A stretch of 64,000 nucleotides of DNA, from positions 6,262,367 through 6,326,366 of the forward strand of contig NC_081339.1 of NCBI RefSeq assembly GCF_022539665.2, in the 5' to 3' direction. Positions within the stretch are counted from its first letter, which is position 1. Every line of letters starts with the position of its first letter. The notes beneath the pieces are model-generated. The model made no database searches, was not told where the DNA came from, and worked only from the letters and a program-made list of their open reading frames with translations. Both the position numbers and the translations under genes were made by a program. Source of the stretch: Daphnia carinata (Eukaryota; Arthropoda; Branchiopoda; Diplostraca; Daphniidae). Positions 1 through 11,351 of the stretch are shown here, piece after piece.

Positions 1-1234
1 ATTTCCCTCTTCTTCTTCGTTTTTTTGTTGAACACAGGTCACTAAGGGGTGGGTGCTGTTTGTGCCGAGTGATTTGTTGTTTAAAAATATTTCAACAAAA
101 AAAAAAAAAAAAAAAAAAAAAAAACCAAGAGGAAATGAGGGGTAGGAATTTTCTTTAAAGAAATAGAAAACGGGTTTTTTTTTTGTTTTTTTTTTTTTTT
201 CAATCGGCTTTGAACTCTTTCGTGTTTTGGGGAACTAAAAAGGAAAGACCGCCGGCCACATATTTCATCCTGTCCGTCTATCAACATTTTTATACGGCCG
301 ATGCAAGAAATGGTTTGTTTTTTTTTTTTTTTTTTTCAAAAACTACAATTTCTTGTACAATCATTTTTGATTGGCATCACCTGTCCTTATATCAACGTTG
401 GATTGAACAGGGGTGGGGGTGGGGGGGGTTGACTATATTTAATTACAAAGGTAAGAAGAGATAGTCCGGAAGTGCGATGACCCTCAATTTCATCCGTTCT
501 TTTTTTTTTGTTTGTTTTTAGGGGTTGAGGAGGATAATCCTCATAACTTGACACCAAACTGATATCGTACAGGAAAACTTAAACAAATGCGTTGACGAAA
601 TCCTTATTCGAAACTTCCTCCTTTTTCAAACTTGAAAAAGCCATTGATGCTCGTCTCTTTTTTTCTTTTCATTTTGTTTGCTGGGAAAGTGTGTAGTCTC
701 TACCTTCTGTCTCTCCCTGCCATGCTACCCAGAGGCCGTAGAACCCTCGGCTTTGTTTATGTTCCACCGGCTACTGGAACAGCAATCTTCTTCTCGTCGT
801 GTGGTTTTCAACAAAAACGAAAAGGAAACAGTTCATTACGCTTGGTCAATCAAGGCCAATGTTTCTTTTCTTTTTCTTTTTTTCTTTTTTTTTTTTCCCT
901 CAAATTCTTTTCATTTGATTTATTTGGAAATGCATTCCAGGCAAACTGACCAGTATCTCATGCCTAACAAAAGGAAACGCGAGTTTTGAGAATGAACCAA
1001 ACGAATCACAGGATGAAAATGTTGTCCTCATACAAGAAGAAGACGTCTATTGGCTTTTTGGGCAGAAAAGGGGGGTTGGGTAATTCTAATAAATACCCAA
1101 CCGGAAACAGGAAATGGTGGTACCCTGAACAACCCCACTGGCGGGCACACATGCTTTTGCGTCAGCCCTAAACATAGAACCCCCCCCCCCCCCCCCCAAA
1201 CATAACACATGACGTCGTATTTGGTCGTACTTAC
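1..1234 (-). other. 5' part of the first intron of the NHS-like gene, low-complexity
   Basis: No coding region is supported here. On the minus strand this lies directly downstream of the donor that ends the NHS-like coding exon, so it is intron sequence of that gene up to the window edge. It holds a poly(A) run near 98-124, several poly(T) runs (for example near 178-200 and 318-336) and a poly(C) run near 1180-1197. The reading frames that cross it are made of homopolymer-coded Phe/Lys/Pro stretches. Confidence 0.6.
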
Positions 1235-1541
1235 GTATGGCGACTGCTCGTGAATCGAGACGCTGATCGGCGTCGGTTTGGAGCCGGTCGAGTCGTTGAC
1301 GTAATTGAACGGTGCGTCGATGCAAATCGTTGGCTTGGTCGTGGCACTGCGTAAAGATGTCGGACGCCAGCGATACCAACGAGGCCAATTGCCTCAGACA
1401 AGCAGACAGCGTGTGATTGCTGATGCACTGACGCACGTCATCGTCGTCTGCTACGTTCGTCAAACTGGTGCGACCTTGTTGGTCGGTCGTCGACAATCGA
1501 CTTAGACGCACCGGTGTCACTTGCCGCAACACGAACGGCAT
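1235..1541 (-). CDS. NHS / guk-holder-like protein, first coding exon with WAVE-homology domain (partial)
   Basis: The exon starts at an ATG encoding MPFVLRQVTPVRLSR and ends before a consensus donor (GTAAGT, 1234-1229) after 102 codons plus one base. Its start resembles the MPF-x-R-x-V-x-P-x-x-L-x-R start of Nance-Horan-syndrome-family proteins and the related MPLVKR start of WAVE/SCAR. The middle has the helical LRQLASLVSLASDIF segment, followed by RTVQLRQRLDRLQ and LDSRAVAI. This matches the WAVE-homology domain, which links such proteins to actin-regulatory (Abi/Nap/Sra-type) complexes at cell junctions. WAVE itself fits less well because its conserved KNE-L-E-CV stretch is missing. The remaining exons lie beyond the left edge. 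Regulation is not visible, but the upstream region is rich in CT repeats. Confidence 0.7.
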
Positions 1542-1768
1542 TTTTCTTTCTTCTTATTGATTCAACATCAAACGAAAAGCTGATGACATTTGTTTTTATC
1601 GTTTTGCTAAAACTCAACTAAACTATAGTCCCAACCGTTTGACAGACGTTTGAACGCACGGCCGGTGTTTTTGAACGTGCGACCAGCCCGCTCGACTCCA
1701 CTACAACAACTGGCCAAGATATAGAAATGTGAAAAGAAAGACTGCCGGCTTGGTACTCTCTTTTTCCT

Positions 1769-1789
1769 TCTCTCTCTCTCTCTCTCTCT
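1769..1789. repeat. (CT)n microsatellite
   Basis: A run of about ten CT dinucleotides, about 230 bp upstream of the NHS-like start codon. On the minus strand it reads as a GA tract, a common feature of arthropod promoter-proximal DNA. A promoter role is only inferred. Confidence 0.8.
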
Positions 1790-1878
1790 TTTCCCACTCT
1801 TTTTTATTATCCACTCTTTACACCCACTTCGTTTGTGGATAGGACTACTATATATATTTCACAAGAGAAAGAGATGGA

Positions 1879-1893
1879 GGGGGGGGGGGGGGG
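1879..1893. repeat. poly(G) run
   Basis: About 14 consecutive G bases inside the short gap between the NHS-like exon and the first transporter gene. Nothing else in 1790-2090 could be supported as a gene. Confidence 0.7.
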
Positions 1894-2094
1894 ATATATA
1901 GTATGGCACACTGGAACACTGAAACTGGAAAAGAAAAAAAAAAGACCAGCTGAAGAGAGGAAAGAGCCTCTGGGGTGTTTGAGAGTTATTAGAGACCTTC
2001 TCCCCTCTTCTCCTCTGCGTTCATCCACTTTTCTCTCTTTTCGGCCGTTGCCACTAAAGAACAAACTCCCAACGGTTTGACACCTGTGTCTCTA

Positions 2095-2130
<36 letters not shown>
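2095..2130. repeat. (CT)n microsatellite
   Basis: A nearly uninterrupted run of about 17 CT dinucleotides downstream of the 3' end of the SLC17 gene and upstream of the NHS-like gene. Poly(A) runs follow near 2210-2240. No function is visible. Confidence 0.8.
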
Positions 2131-2133
<3 letters not shown>

Positions 2134-2248
2134 TTTCTCTCTCACACTATTACAATTCGATGTGTATCTCTAGACGTTTCCACGCCTACCTATTGGCTGT
2201 AATGTTCCAAAAAAAAAAAAAAAAACAAAAAAAAAAAAAGAAAGTTCT

Positions 2249-4215
2249 TCAGTTGCTTTCTTTGTCCCAGGCTTGGCGTTCAGTCGAGCCGAACACGAGG
2301 AAGACAAAGGCGTCCGTGACCAAGATGAAAGAGCACAGGAGGAAAGCGATCCGCCATTGAGCCAGAGTTTGCTGGGAAATTGTAATCAAATGATGATGTG
2401 ATCATTAACCGCCCATGACTAATATCGTAAACTTAATTCATCAGCTTGATACGAAAGGAAAGGAGGCAACTCGCTTATTACCTGTCCTTCCGTCAGCGAA
2501 GCAACCACCAGAGGCGCTAGCCAACTGTTGACCGAAGCCACACCGCTAATTATTCCGTAGATTGTCCCTGAGAAATGAGGCGCCACATCCAGATGGTTGA
2601 TCAGGAAACCACTAGGTATTTATATATATATTTTTTTTAAAGTGTATTTTTAGGGATGATCAGCCATTTATGGTTCATCTATTTCCAAGTTGCCTACCTG
2701 AACACGGCGCCTTGCAGTCCGACGGCCATTACCAGCAACACGAGAGTTGACAAACGATCGCAGCCAGTAAATGAAACCATCAATAAACAAAGAGCAGGAC
2801 CTAGTTTGGCTTTGGAAAAATAAAAGGGAAATGGTTCAAATAGTGCGGTAGGTTACAGTCAATAGAACCCGAGAATGGTTTGGCAATTTGACACTTGAAT
2901 GGAAATTTGTTACACTTCCCCACTAGGTGGCTTACACGCGACACGAGGAAAACAAATTCGAGTTTCGTAAACAAACTTACCGATTGTATTGGCCGTCTTT
3001 CGAATGACGTTGGTCGTTGCCCAGCCTCTTCGCGCCGTTAAATCTGCAAACTGGGCCACCAAAAGACTCAATATCCACATGACCAAATAAGGAAGGGCCG
3101 ATAGTAATGCGTTCTGAACACGAAAAAGGACCATTTTTTAAATGGGAGACGTAAAAGAAAATGTTTTTCTCGTGGCCGATGAAACTCACACGCTTTTCAT
3201 GTCAAAGTGGAGGATCGTTTTCATATAGATGGGAAGTTGAGTGATCAACATGTAAAATGCCCAGTTATTTCCAAGGGTGGCCACCAGCAGAGCCCAGCAG
3301 GGAATCGAAGTTGCGATGGACATCCAGGGCACTGCCATTGTCTGACAACAGGAAACCCTTTGTAGCTTGCAGGCAAAAGTATGCAAAAGATTTTATTTAG
3401 CCAAACCTTGCCAGACGGTGTGAAAGTTGAGCTTTTAATGTAATCCTTTTCTTTGGCAGAAATTCTGGGGTGCAGTTCTGGTGAATCGTAAACCACGTAA
3501 AGCCAAACTCCAACCACAACTGGTGCCAGAGATCCTTGAATGTAGAAAACAGCCTCCCACCCCCAAAAATCAGCCATCAATCCACTGCAAGTGATTCCTA
3601 GGACTGTGCCAACTTGAGCACCTGAAAATATGAAAGTGGAGATGCTGCTACGCTCTCCACTCGGAGCCCATTTTGCCACCAATGGCTGAATGGAAGGAAC
3701 AATCACTCCCTTCCAACAACCCCATCAGTTTATCGAGGTAGATTGCCAAGTTTCTTTATGTTTATCACCTGTGCCAATCCTAATAGGATTCTCCCTGCTA
3801 CAAAAAATTCAGTTCCAGTTCTCGCCAAAACGGGAAGACAAATCGTAACGAGGCCGGCCGTCGTTTGCGCACCGGCAAACATGTATTTAGTGCCGAATCG
3901 TTCTGCTATCCTTCCGCCAATCAGCTGCGTGATGATGTATCCCCAGAAGAAAGAAACGGACACCAACGACTGGATTTTCTCATCCCAAACAAACTCGCCA
4001 TCTTTCTGAGCCACTTCCACTGCCGCTTCTGGGTGGCCGCATTCCTCGGCCGTCGTAATGTTTGTGTGCGGAATAGCTGTGTAGTTGACCATGGCCACAA
4101 TGACAATGTTGATATTCAAGCGGACCATGTAGACGTACAGGAAATTGAGAAAAGCCACAACGGCCACTGCGTAACGGGCCCGAATACCTTCAAACATTTT
4201 GTTTTTAAAAAGCAC
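2249..4215 (-). CDS. SLC17-family anion/phosphate cotransporter-like MFS protein (copy 1)
   Basis: Seven exons give 465 residues: 4215-3769, 3709-3407, 3341-3192, 3113-2981, 2809-2698, 2611-2482 and 2371-2249. Segment 1 carries the intramembrane Arg (YVYMVRLNINIVIVAMV) typical of sialin/VGLUT-type SLC17 carriers. A luminal loop with NYT and NIT glycosylation sites follows, then SFFWGYIITQ and the MFS motif A region GGRIAERFGTKYMF. Later landmarks are IVPSIQPLVAKWAP, ALPYLVMW and LINHLDVAP, and the tail FGSTERQAWDKESN is cytosolic. The family moves organic anions, phosphate, sialic acid or glutamate, driven by proton or Na+ gradients or by membrane voltage; the substrate cannot be told here. 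A second in-frame Met lies at 4197. It differs from copy 2 by an extra intron at the conserved SGxLINHLD segment and by lacking the intron in the first loop. Confidence 0.88.
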
Positions 4216-4522
4216 TTTGTCTTTCTCACAGGGGCATTTTAAAACTACTGCCCACTCCTTCTACTGTTGTAAAAAGAAACAGTTGAAGAAAAACACACAC
4301 CCCCTCAGATCGCTATCTGAGATGTGCTTCAAGAGAGGCTGATGTATCGTTTTCCGGTTGAAATGGGATACAGCCCATTGGCTACTTTGTTGGTCGGTAC
4401 AAAGGTCATTCTCTGTTTTTATTGACATTTTATTCATTTATAATAATTCTAATGAGTACATTTAATGCCTTCCTTAATGGAAAACGATTTGAGAATGAAA
4501 TTCTTTTTTTTTTTTTTTTTTC

Positions 4523-6463
4523 TTAAGAGGCTTGTGTTACAGATTTTAAAAGCTGATGTTTACTGGCTGGAATGTCATCAATGTTACCATTCAAAACCTT
4601 TTCTTCCGCCGCCCTGTCCCACTCTTGCCGCTCGGTTGAGCCGAACAGGATAAAAACGACGGCATTGGCCGTTAAGATGGCCGCGCAAAGTAGAAAAGCA
4701 ATCCGCCAACGAGCCAGAGTTTGCTAGAAAAATAAACAAATGTAGTTGTGGGCAAGAAAAGTAAATAAGGAAAAAGAATTCGAACCTCAGCTTCGGTTAA
4801 TGTGGCGACGACTAAGGGCGCTAACCAACTGCTAATGCATGCCACACCAGCTACAAGGCCGTATAAAGTACCGGCAAAATTGGGCGCTAGATCCAGGTGA
4901 TTGATCAAAATGCCACTGTAAGATGCGCCTAATAGCCCAATAGCCAAAGTCAGCATCACCAGCGTCCAATAACGATCACATCCGATGAAAGAAACGATCG
5001 TCAAACATAGAGCCGGCCCGCAAAATGCTGGTACAAAAAAGGCAAAATGTTAATGTTGGCCGCTAGATGGTAGCAGCACACGAAAAGCAACAGGTACTTT
5101 GGCTTCAAAAGTTTTTGGCGGATACTTTATAATCTGAAAATTGACATACCTATCGTATTGAACAGTTTACGAGTTGTGTTGACGGGAATCCAGTCTCGCC
5201 TCACAACCACGTCAGATATTTTAGCTACCACCAAGCTGAAGATCCACATGAGTAGCCAAGGCAAAGCAGACAGCAACGAGTTCTAAGATTACTTTGATGA
5301 AAAGTCATTTGCAAATCAAAATAAGTTGGCTCAATTGCAAATATTACGCTTTGCAAGTCGAAGTGCATTATGTTTCTCATGTAAAGGGGAAGCTCAGTCA
5401 GCAACATATAAAATGCCCAGTTGTACCCTAATGTGGCGCTGAGCAGAGCCCAACAAGGTGGTGACGTCAAAATCGACTTCCATGGAACTCTTGATTTCTT
5501 CAAGAAAAACCACAGAATTAATCAGAAGAAAGGCATAAGATTTTGTTGGTAAGGTTTTTACTCTGGCTTTTGCTGAAGAAACTGTTGATGATTCAAGGTA
5601 CTCCCTTTCTTGCATAGAAATCCTGGGGTGGACTGCAGGAGAATCATAAACAAAGAAAAGCCAAACACTGACGACAACCAAGGACAATGATCCTTCAATG
5701 TAAAAAACAGCTTGCCAGCCTAAACTGCTGGCCATCATTCCACTGCAAACTGTTCCAAGGATTGTTCCCATTTGACAGCCAGAGAAAACAAAAGTGGCAA
5801 AGCTATTGCGTGCTGCTGCTGGAGCCCACCTGGCTACCAGAGGTTGCATCGATGGAACCAAAGCTCCCTGACATTTGTGTGATGTATCAGCTAAACTGTC
5901 TTTAATTTGTGAGAAGATAATAATATATATCTACCTGTGCCAGGCCGAGCATAATTCTGCCCATAATGAAGAATTCGACTCCCACGCTTGCCAGAGCTGG
6001 TAGACAAACAGTCACGATCCCTACTGTGATCTGCAAAGAGGCAAACATGTACTTTGTCCCGATTCTTTCTGCCAGCCTCCCACCCGTCAACTGGGTAACG
6101 ATATAACCCCAAAAGAAAGAGCCGGTAACCAAAGATTGCAACCTTTCGTCCCAAAGAAATTCGCCTTCCTGTGTAAAGGTACGTAAAACTTCATGTTTGA
6201 AACATTAGTTTGAAAAAATTTTGCTCTTGTCATACATGTGAGGATGTTTGAGTGTCATTTTCTGACGCGGCATAGCCACACTCTTCAGCCGTCGTTACAT
6301 TTGTGTGCGGAATAGCGGTGTAATTAACCATGGCCACGATGACAATGTTTACGTTCAGTCGGAGCATGTAGACGTAGATGAAATTTAGAAATGCCACCGT
6401 CGCAACGGCATACCGAGTCGGTATTCCAACTAAAGTTGTTTTAAACATTAATTGTGATTTCAT
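4523..6463 (-). CDS. SLC17-family anion/phosphate cotransporter-like MFS protein (copy 2)
   Basis: Seven exons give 497 residues: 6463-6236, 6168-5935, 5867-5562, 5497-5348, 5282-5150, 5027-4786 and 4723-4523. It is a clear paralogue of the gene just downstream: same start region (MKSQLMFK before the first membrane segment), TM1 Arg (YVYMLRLNVNIVIVAMV), glycosylated loop, motif A (GGRLAERIGTKYMF), LVPSMQPLVARWAP and LINHLDLAP. The C-terminal tail after FGSTERQEW is about 26 residues longer than in copy 1. The two genes are head-to-tail, with about 300 bp between this stop and the copy 1 start, which suggests tandem duplication. AATAAA-like signals on the minus strand (near 4420-4435) fit its polyadenylation. 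Substrate unknown; plasma or endolysosomal membrane is likely from the family. Confidence 0.88.
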
Positions 6464-7202
6464 TTAAATTGAAAAGATTACTTGAAAACTTGCCCTTTCG
6501 AACCTTTTGCCAATCCGCCATTCTCGTTCTATTGGTAAAATCCACTCGACGGCTTATGCCAGACGATTTCACATTTGATTGCGAACATTATTTTGTCTGT
6601 TCGTCTCTCGGTTGTTATCTCTCTCTTTTACTGTCTAGCCATTTTACTTATTCTATGGCCGTTGGTCCATTGATTGTAACTTTGGATCACGTTAGGGGGA
6701 TATGTTAGGGATGTACTGATAAGGCGACTTCAAACCAAACTTTGGATTGAAAACCTTAACAGCCGTACACTTTGGCCGTTGGGTTTCCGACAACGGTTTG
6801 CAGCATTGAGTGTTTAATTCAAAACAAAATTTACAAATTTTAGCAGAGGTCTTGATTGATTATTAGATGAATTAGCGAGTTTTAAAATGGGTTTGTGCAA
6901 TTCAAAGAAATCCAGATAAAAATACTGGTCGTTTGGGTTTCCAGTTGGCGAAAGCGGTGTATCATTTAGCAATAAGATGTTACGCATTAACCTTTGACGA
7001 TAAAACTGATTATTTTCGTTATCGATATTTGATGTATTTTCCCGTGTGGAAATTTGTAACAATATTATTTGCTTGCTAGAACGTACACTGTGTACTCGTT
7101 CTTTTATTTCATTTGGTTTTCCCTATGATAGGATAAAATTAGCTTACAGCTATTGACTTCAGTGAGTCAATTATCAGTATGCGCCAACAATGGGTAGAAA
7201 TC

Positions 7203-7290
7203 AATGGGTTTCCCTTACTGTTTGTTAATAGGAAAACCCATTCGGATATTTACGATGTAAACATGACCTCCATTTTTTCAATGGAGGTCA
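7203..7290. other. two adjacent inverted repeats upstream of dehydrogenase copy A
   Basis: AATGGGTTT...AAACCCATT spans about 7203-7242. It is followed by a perfect 11-bp hairpin, TGACCTCCATT at 7264-7274 with AATGGAGGTCA at 7280-7290 around a 5-base loop. In the duplicate (about 9600-9690) the first is eroded and the second arm of the second hairpin is gone. The ends carry TGACCT/AGGTCA, the nuclear-receptor half-site sequence. Receptor binding is only a guess. Confidence 0.55.
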
Positions 7291-7654
7291 AAACAAAACA
7301 AAAAACGAAATTGCTAAATGTATTCTGCATTTCCATTTTTTGTTTATTAGTGATTATTATGATATTTTTTTTAATTAATTTTTTTTTTGCGAAAGGTTTT
7401 CAGACGTAGAATGTATACGATAATTTCATACTCAAATATTGCCTTGTCGTTTACAAGTAGATGACTTCGCCATTTGATTAATTAAATCGCTACGGTTCAA
7501 CTTTCAACTTCGATCTTACTATCCACCTTTGTCGTCCGTTTGACGTAGAAGCTGTCTACTTTGCTTGTCATTAACTTAATTCTATTTGCACTCCAATGGG
7601 TTTCTCCCATATAAGCGCTTAATCGCTTATCTTCTATTTACAATCCTTCTGCCC

Positions 7655-7688
7655 TATAAAGCCTATAAAAGCTATAAATCCTATAAAA
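7655..7688 (+). promoter_or_regulatory. cluster of four TATA-box-like motifs
   Basis: TATAAA occurs at 7655, 7664, 7673 and 7682, spaced nine bases apart, about 55-85 bp before the start codon of dehydrogenase copy A. The duplicate gene has a single TATAAAA at 10028-10034. The nine-base period points to local expansion of one TATA box. Confidence 0.6.
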
Positions 7689-7741
7689 GCTCTAACAAGC
7701 TAATGAGAGTCAAGCCAATTGACGAACTTGCTGAAATCACC

Positions 7742-8999
7742 ATGTTGCTGAAAAGTACGATGCTCCTAAAAACCCATCGGGCCCTTGCTCCATTTTATGG
7801 CACTTCTAGTGCCTTCCAAAATGCCAAGCAGCTTAGTACTTATGCTGAAATAGCACGTCAGAGAAGATCGCTCCAGGGTCGAGTGGCTGTCCTGACCGCG
7901 TCCACTGATGGGTTTGTTTAAATGCTCAAAAATCATTGCGATCATTATTTAATAATTGTTGTTCTTATTCTGTTATAGAATCGGATTCGCTATGGCCCAA
8001 CGTTTGGCGTTAGACGGAGCCCACGTTGTCATCAGCAGTCGGACTCAGGAAAATGTAGACGCGGCGCTCGATAAACTCAAAAGCCAAGGTTTCTCTGCTT
8101 CCGGAATCGTTTGCCACGCAGGTGTCAAGGAAGATCGTGACAAACTGATTGCAAAAGCCGTTGACGAATTTGGAGGATTCGATATTTTGGTATCGAATGT
8201 TGCAGTCAATCCCGGTGGAGGTGGACGTCTTATGACAGTAATCGTAAACACCCTCCTTCATTATTTTTACTACTACTCATCATACTTGTTTGAAACGTCG
8301 TGTAGTGCAACGAAGATGTATGGGATAAGATATTCTCCATCAACCTTAAGTCTAGTTTCTTCTTGGCCAAAGAAGCTCTTCCTTACATGGAGAAGAAAGG
8401 TAAAGCATCGATCATTTTCACCTCGTCCATTGTGGGATTTGTTCCAAACTACGCGGTAAGTGTCAAATCATATTTATTTATTTTATTATTTTTTTTTTTT
8501 CGAATAAAAGAGGTACTTTTGAACAACTCTTGTCCTTTATTTAGGTCGAGTTTTTGGGAGCGTACGCAATCAGCAAAGCGGCTCTCTTGGCCTTGAGCAA
8601 ATTAATGGCGATGGAATTAGGCCCGAAAGGAATTCGTGTGAATTGCATCGCCCCTGGTTTAATTGAAACTCGATTCGGTGCAGCGGTACTATCAAATCGG
8701 CTTAGACTTTTAGATAAATCAATTTGATGTGCCAGAATCTGAAATTACGTATTTAGGCAGTAAAAGATGAACGAGCTCAAAAGATTATTAAGGGACTTTG
8801 CCCGCTAGAAAGGTATCTGAGAGGACATGACGTCAAAGCCATGTGAAATTGGATTATTGATTGCTTTTGCTTTTTGATATACAGAACTGGGACGTCGGAA
8901 GAAATGGCCGGTTTGGCATCGTTTTTAGCATCCGATGACTCGTCGTACATAACTGGAGCCAATATCGTTGCTGCTGGTGGACTTCACTCCTCGTTATAA
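7742..8999 (+). CDS. DHRS4-like short-chain dehydrogenase/reductase, copy A
   Basis: Six exons give 296 residues: 7742-7911, 7979-8237, 8306-8455, 8545-8685, 8757-8812 and 8885-8999. The start was chosen because ATCACCATG is a good initiation context, aligns with copies B and C and follows the TATA cluster. A basic N-terminal leader precedes the Rossmann fold. The nucleotide-binding loop is TASTDGIGFAMA, as in vertebrate DHRS4 (NADP(H)-dependent retinal/carbonyl reductase). Also present are [17 protein letters not shown], the catalytic Ser in FTSSIVGF and the Tyr-Lys pair in YAISK, then APGLIETRF and [10 protein letters not shown]. The C-terminus is SSL, at best a weak peroxisomal signal compared with SRL in DHRS4, so localisation is open. 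All catalytic residues are present; probably active on ketone, aldehyde, retinoid or steroid-like substrates. Confidence 0.88.
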
Positions 9000-10027
9000 C
9001 CACTCACATCACCATGGATTTAAGGTTCGTCGTTAATTTCATCTGCTGTTGTCTTCCTTATACAGTATCTAGAAAAAAGGTATAATCGAAACACAACTTA
9101 ACTTTGGTGTTAGGGATGAATTGATAAGGCAACTTCAAACCAGACAATGGATTGAAAACCTTAACAGCCGTACACTTTGGCCCTTGGATTTCCGACAACG
9201 TTTTGCTGCATTGAGTATTTAATTCAAAATTTTAAAAAGGTTAACAGAAGTCTTGGTTGATTTTTAAGATGAATTAGCGAGTTTTAACATGTGTTTGTGC
9301 AATTCAAAGACATCCACATAAAAATACTGAGCGTTTTGGTTTCCAGTTGGCGATAGCGGTGCATAATCTAGCAATAACATGTTACGTATTAACTTGTGAC
9401 TGTAAAACTGATTATTTCCGTTATCAATTTTTGATGCAGTTTCCCGTGTGGAAATTTGGACCAACATTATTTGCTTGCTAGAACGTACACTGTGTACTCG
9501 TTCTTTTATTTCGTTTGGTTTTCCCTATGATAGGATAAAATTAGCTTACAGCTATTGACTTCAGTGAGTCAATTATCAGTATGCGCTAACAGTGGGTAGA
9601 AATCATAGGTTTCTCTTACTGTTTGTTAATAAGGAAACCCATTCGGATATTTACGATGTACACATGACCTCCATTTTTAAAAAAATCCCAAAATTGCGAA
9701 ATGTATTTTGCATTTCCATTTTTTTTATTCATTAATAATAATTATTATTAATTTTTTTCGCGATAATTTTTAGATGTAGAATTTTAAAACATCATTTCTT
9801 TCTTGGGCAAAAACCGCCTTTTCGTTTGCAAGTGACGTCACCATTTCATTGATTAGATCACCACAGTTCAACTTTCATTTTCGCTGCGAGCCACCTTTAT
9901 AATCCGTTTGACGTAGAAGCGGTCTGCTTTGCTTGTCATTTAGCTTAATTCTATTTTTACTCCAATGGGTTTCTCCTATATTAGCGTTATCGCTTATCTT
10001 CTGTTTACAATCCTTTCGCCATTTTCC

Positions 10028-10034
10028 TATAAAA
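10028..10034 (+). promoter_or_regulatory. TATA box of dehydrogenase copy B
   Basis: TATAAAA lies 76 bp upstream of the start codon, at the position matching the last TATA motif of copy A. Confidence 0.5.
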
Positions 10035-10109
10035 GCTCTAACAAGCAAATGAGAGTCAAAGCAATTGACCAACTTGACTCCAGGCTGAAAAGTAGTTGCT
10101 GAAATCACC

Positions 10110-11351
10110 ATGTTGCTGAAAACTACGGTACTCTTAACCCGTCGGGGTTTTGCGCCTTTTTGTGGCACCTCTAGTGCCCTCCAAAATGCCAAGCAGCTTA
10201 GTACGTACGCTGAAGTAGCACGTCAGAGAAGATCTCTCCAGGGTCGAGTGGCTGTCCTGACCGCCTCAACTGAAGGGTATGTTTAAATTCTCAAAATAAT
10301 TGCGATCATTATTTAATAATTGTTTTTCTTGTTCTGTTATAGAATCGGATTTGCTATGGCTCAACGTATGGCGTTAGACGGAGCTCACGTTGTCATCAGC
10401 AGTCGGACTCAGGAAAACGTTGACTCGGCACTCGATAAACTCAAAAGCCAAGGTTTCTCTGCTTCCGGAATGGTTTGTCACGCAGGTGTTAAAGAAGATC
10501 GTGAAAAACTGATTGCTAAAGCCGTCGCTGAATTCGGAGCATTCGATATTTTGGTATCGAATGTTGCAGTAAATCCAGGTGGAGGTGGACGCCTTATGAA
10601 AGTAATCGTAAATATCTCTCTTCATTATTTTTAACTACTACTAAACACACTTGTCTGAAACGTCGTGTAGTGCACCGAAGATGTATGGGATAAGATATTC
10701 TCCGTCAACGTCAAGTCTAGTTTTTTCTTGGCCAAAGAAGCTCTTCCCTACATGGGGAAGAGAGGTAAAGCATCAATCATTTTCAACTCGTCGGTTGTGG
10801 GATTTATTCCAAACTACGCGGTAAGTGTCAAATCAACTTCTTTTTTTTTTTTTCAAATAAAAGAGGAAATTTTTAGCCACTCTTGTCCTTATTTAGATCG
10901 AGTTTATGGGAGCGTACGCACTCAGCAAAGCGGCTCTCATGGCCTTGACCAAATTAATGGCGTTGGAATTAGGCCCGAAAGGAATTCGTGTGAATTGCAT
11001 CGCCCCTGGTTTAATTGAAACTCGATTCGGTGCACCGGTATTATCAAATCAGCTTAGACTTTTAGATAAATCAATTTGATATGCCAGAATCTGAAATTAC
11101 GTATTTAGATATCAAAAGATGAACGAGCCCAACAGATTATTAAGGGACTTTGCCCGCTAGAAAGGTATCTGAGAGGACATGACGTCAAAGCTATATGAAA
11201 TTGGATTACTGATTACTTGTACTTGTTCATATACAGAACTGGGACGTCGGAAGAAATGGCCGGTTTGGCATCGTTTTTAGCATCCGATGACTCGTCGTAC
11301 ATAACTGGAGCCAATATCGTTGCTGCTGGTGGACTTCACTCCTCGTTATAA
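10110..11351 (+). CDS. DHRS4-like short-chain dehydrogenase/reductase, copy B
   Basis: Six exons give 295 residues: 10110-10276, 10343-10601, 10671-10820, 10897-11037, 11109-11164 and 11237-11351. The last five exons have the same lengths as in copy A. The cofactor loop reads TASTEGIGFAMA, with Glu where copy A and vertebrate DHRS4 have Asp. SNVAVNP, the Ser of FNSSVVGF and YALSK are intact, so an active enzyme is expected. The leader and substrate-side residues have drifted slightly (ACC TTC-type changes such as LMALTKLMALELG versus [13 protein letters not shown]). The C-terminus is again SSL. It is the product of the recent tandem duplication, so function is probably redundant or newly divided with copy A. 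Confidence 0.88.

Larger units (their letters stand above)
6704..9075 (+). repeat. tandem duplication, unit 1 (carries dehydrogenase copy A)
   Basis: The unit begins near a TTAGGGATG/TGATAAGG motif and ends around ACAGTATCTA, and the same sequence recurs at 9109-11428. Upstream noncoding DNA, promoter and all six exons are shared. The stretch 7078-7270 is nearly identical between the copies, although some other noncoding parts have drifted. Confidence 0.88.

Noticed and set aside
81-464. Overlapping open frames on both strands near the left edge
   Set aside because: They consist of Phe/Lys runs from poly(T) and poly(A) tracts and show no domain or conserved motif.
632-989. Two plus-strand frames with a hydrophobic start resembling a signal peptide
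   Set aside because: One lacks an ATG, both run through poly(T) tracts, and they lie in the inferred intron of the NHS-like gene.
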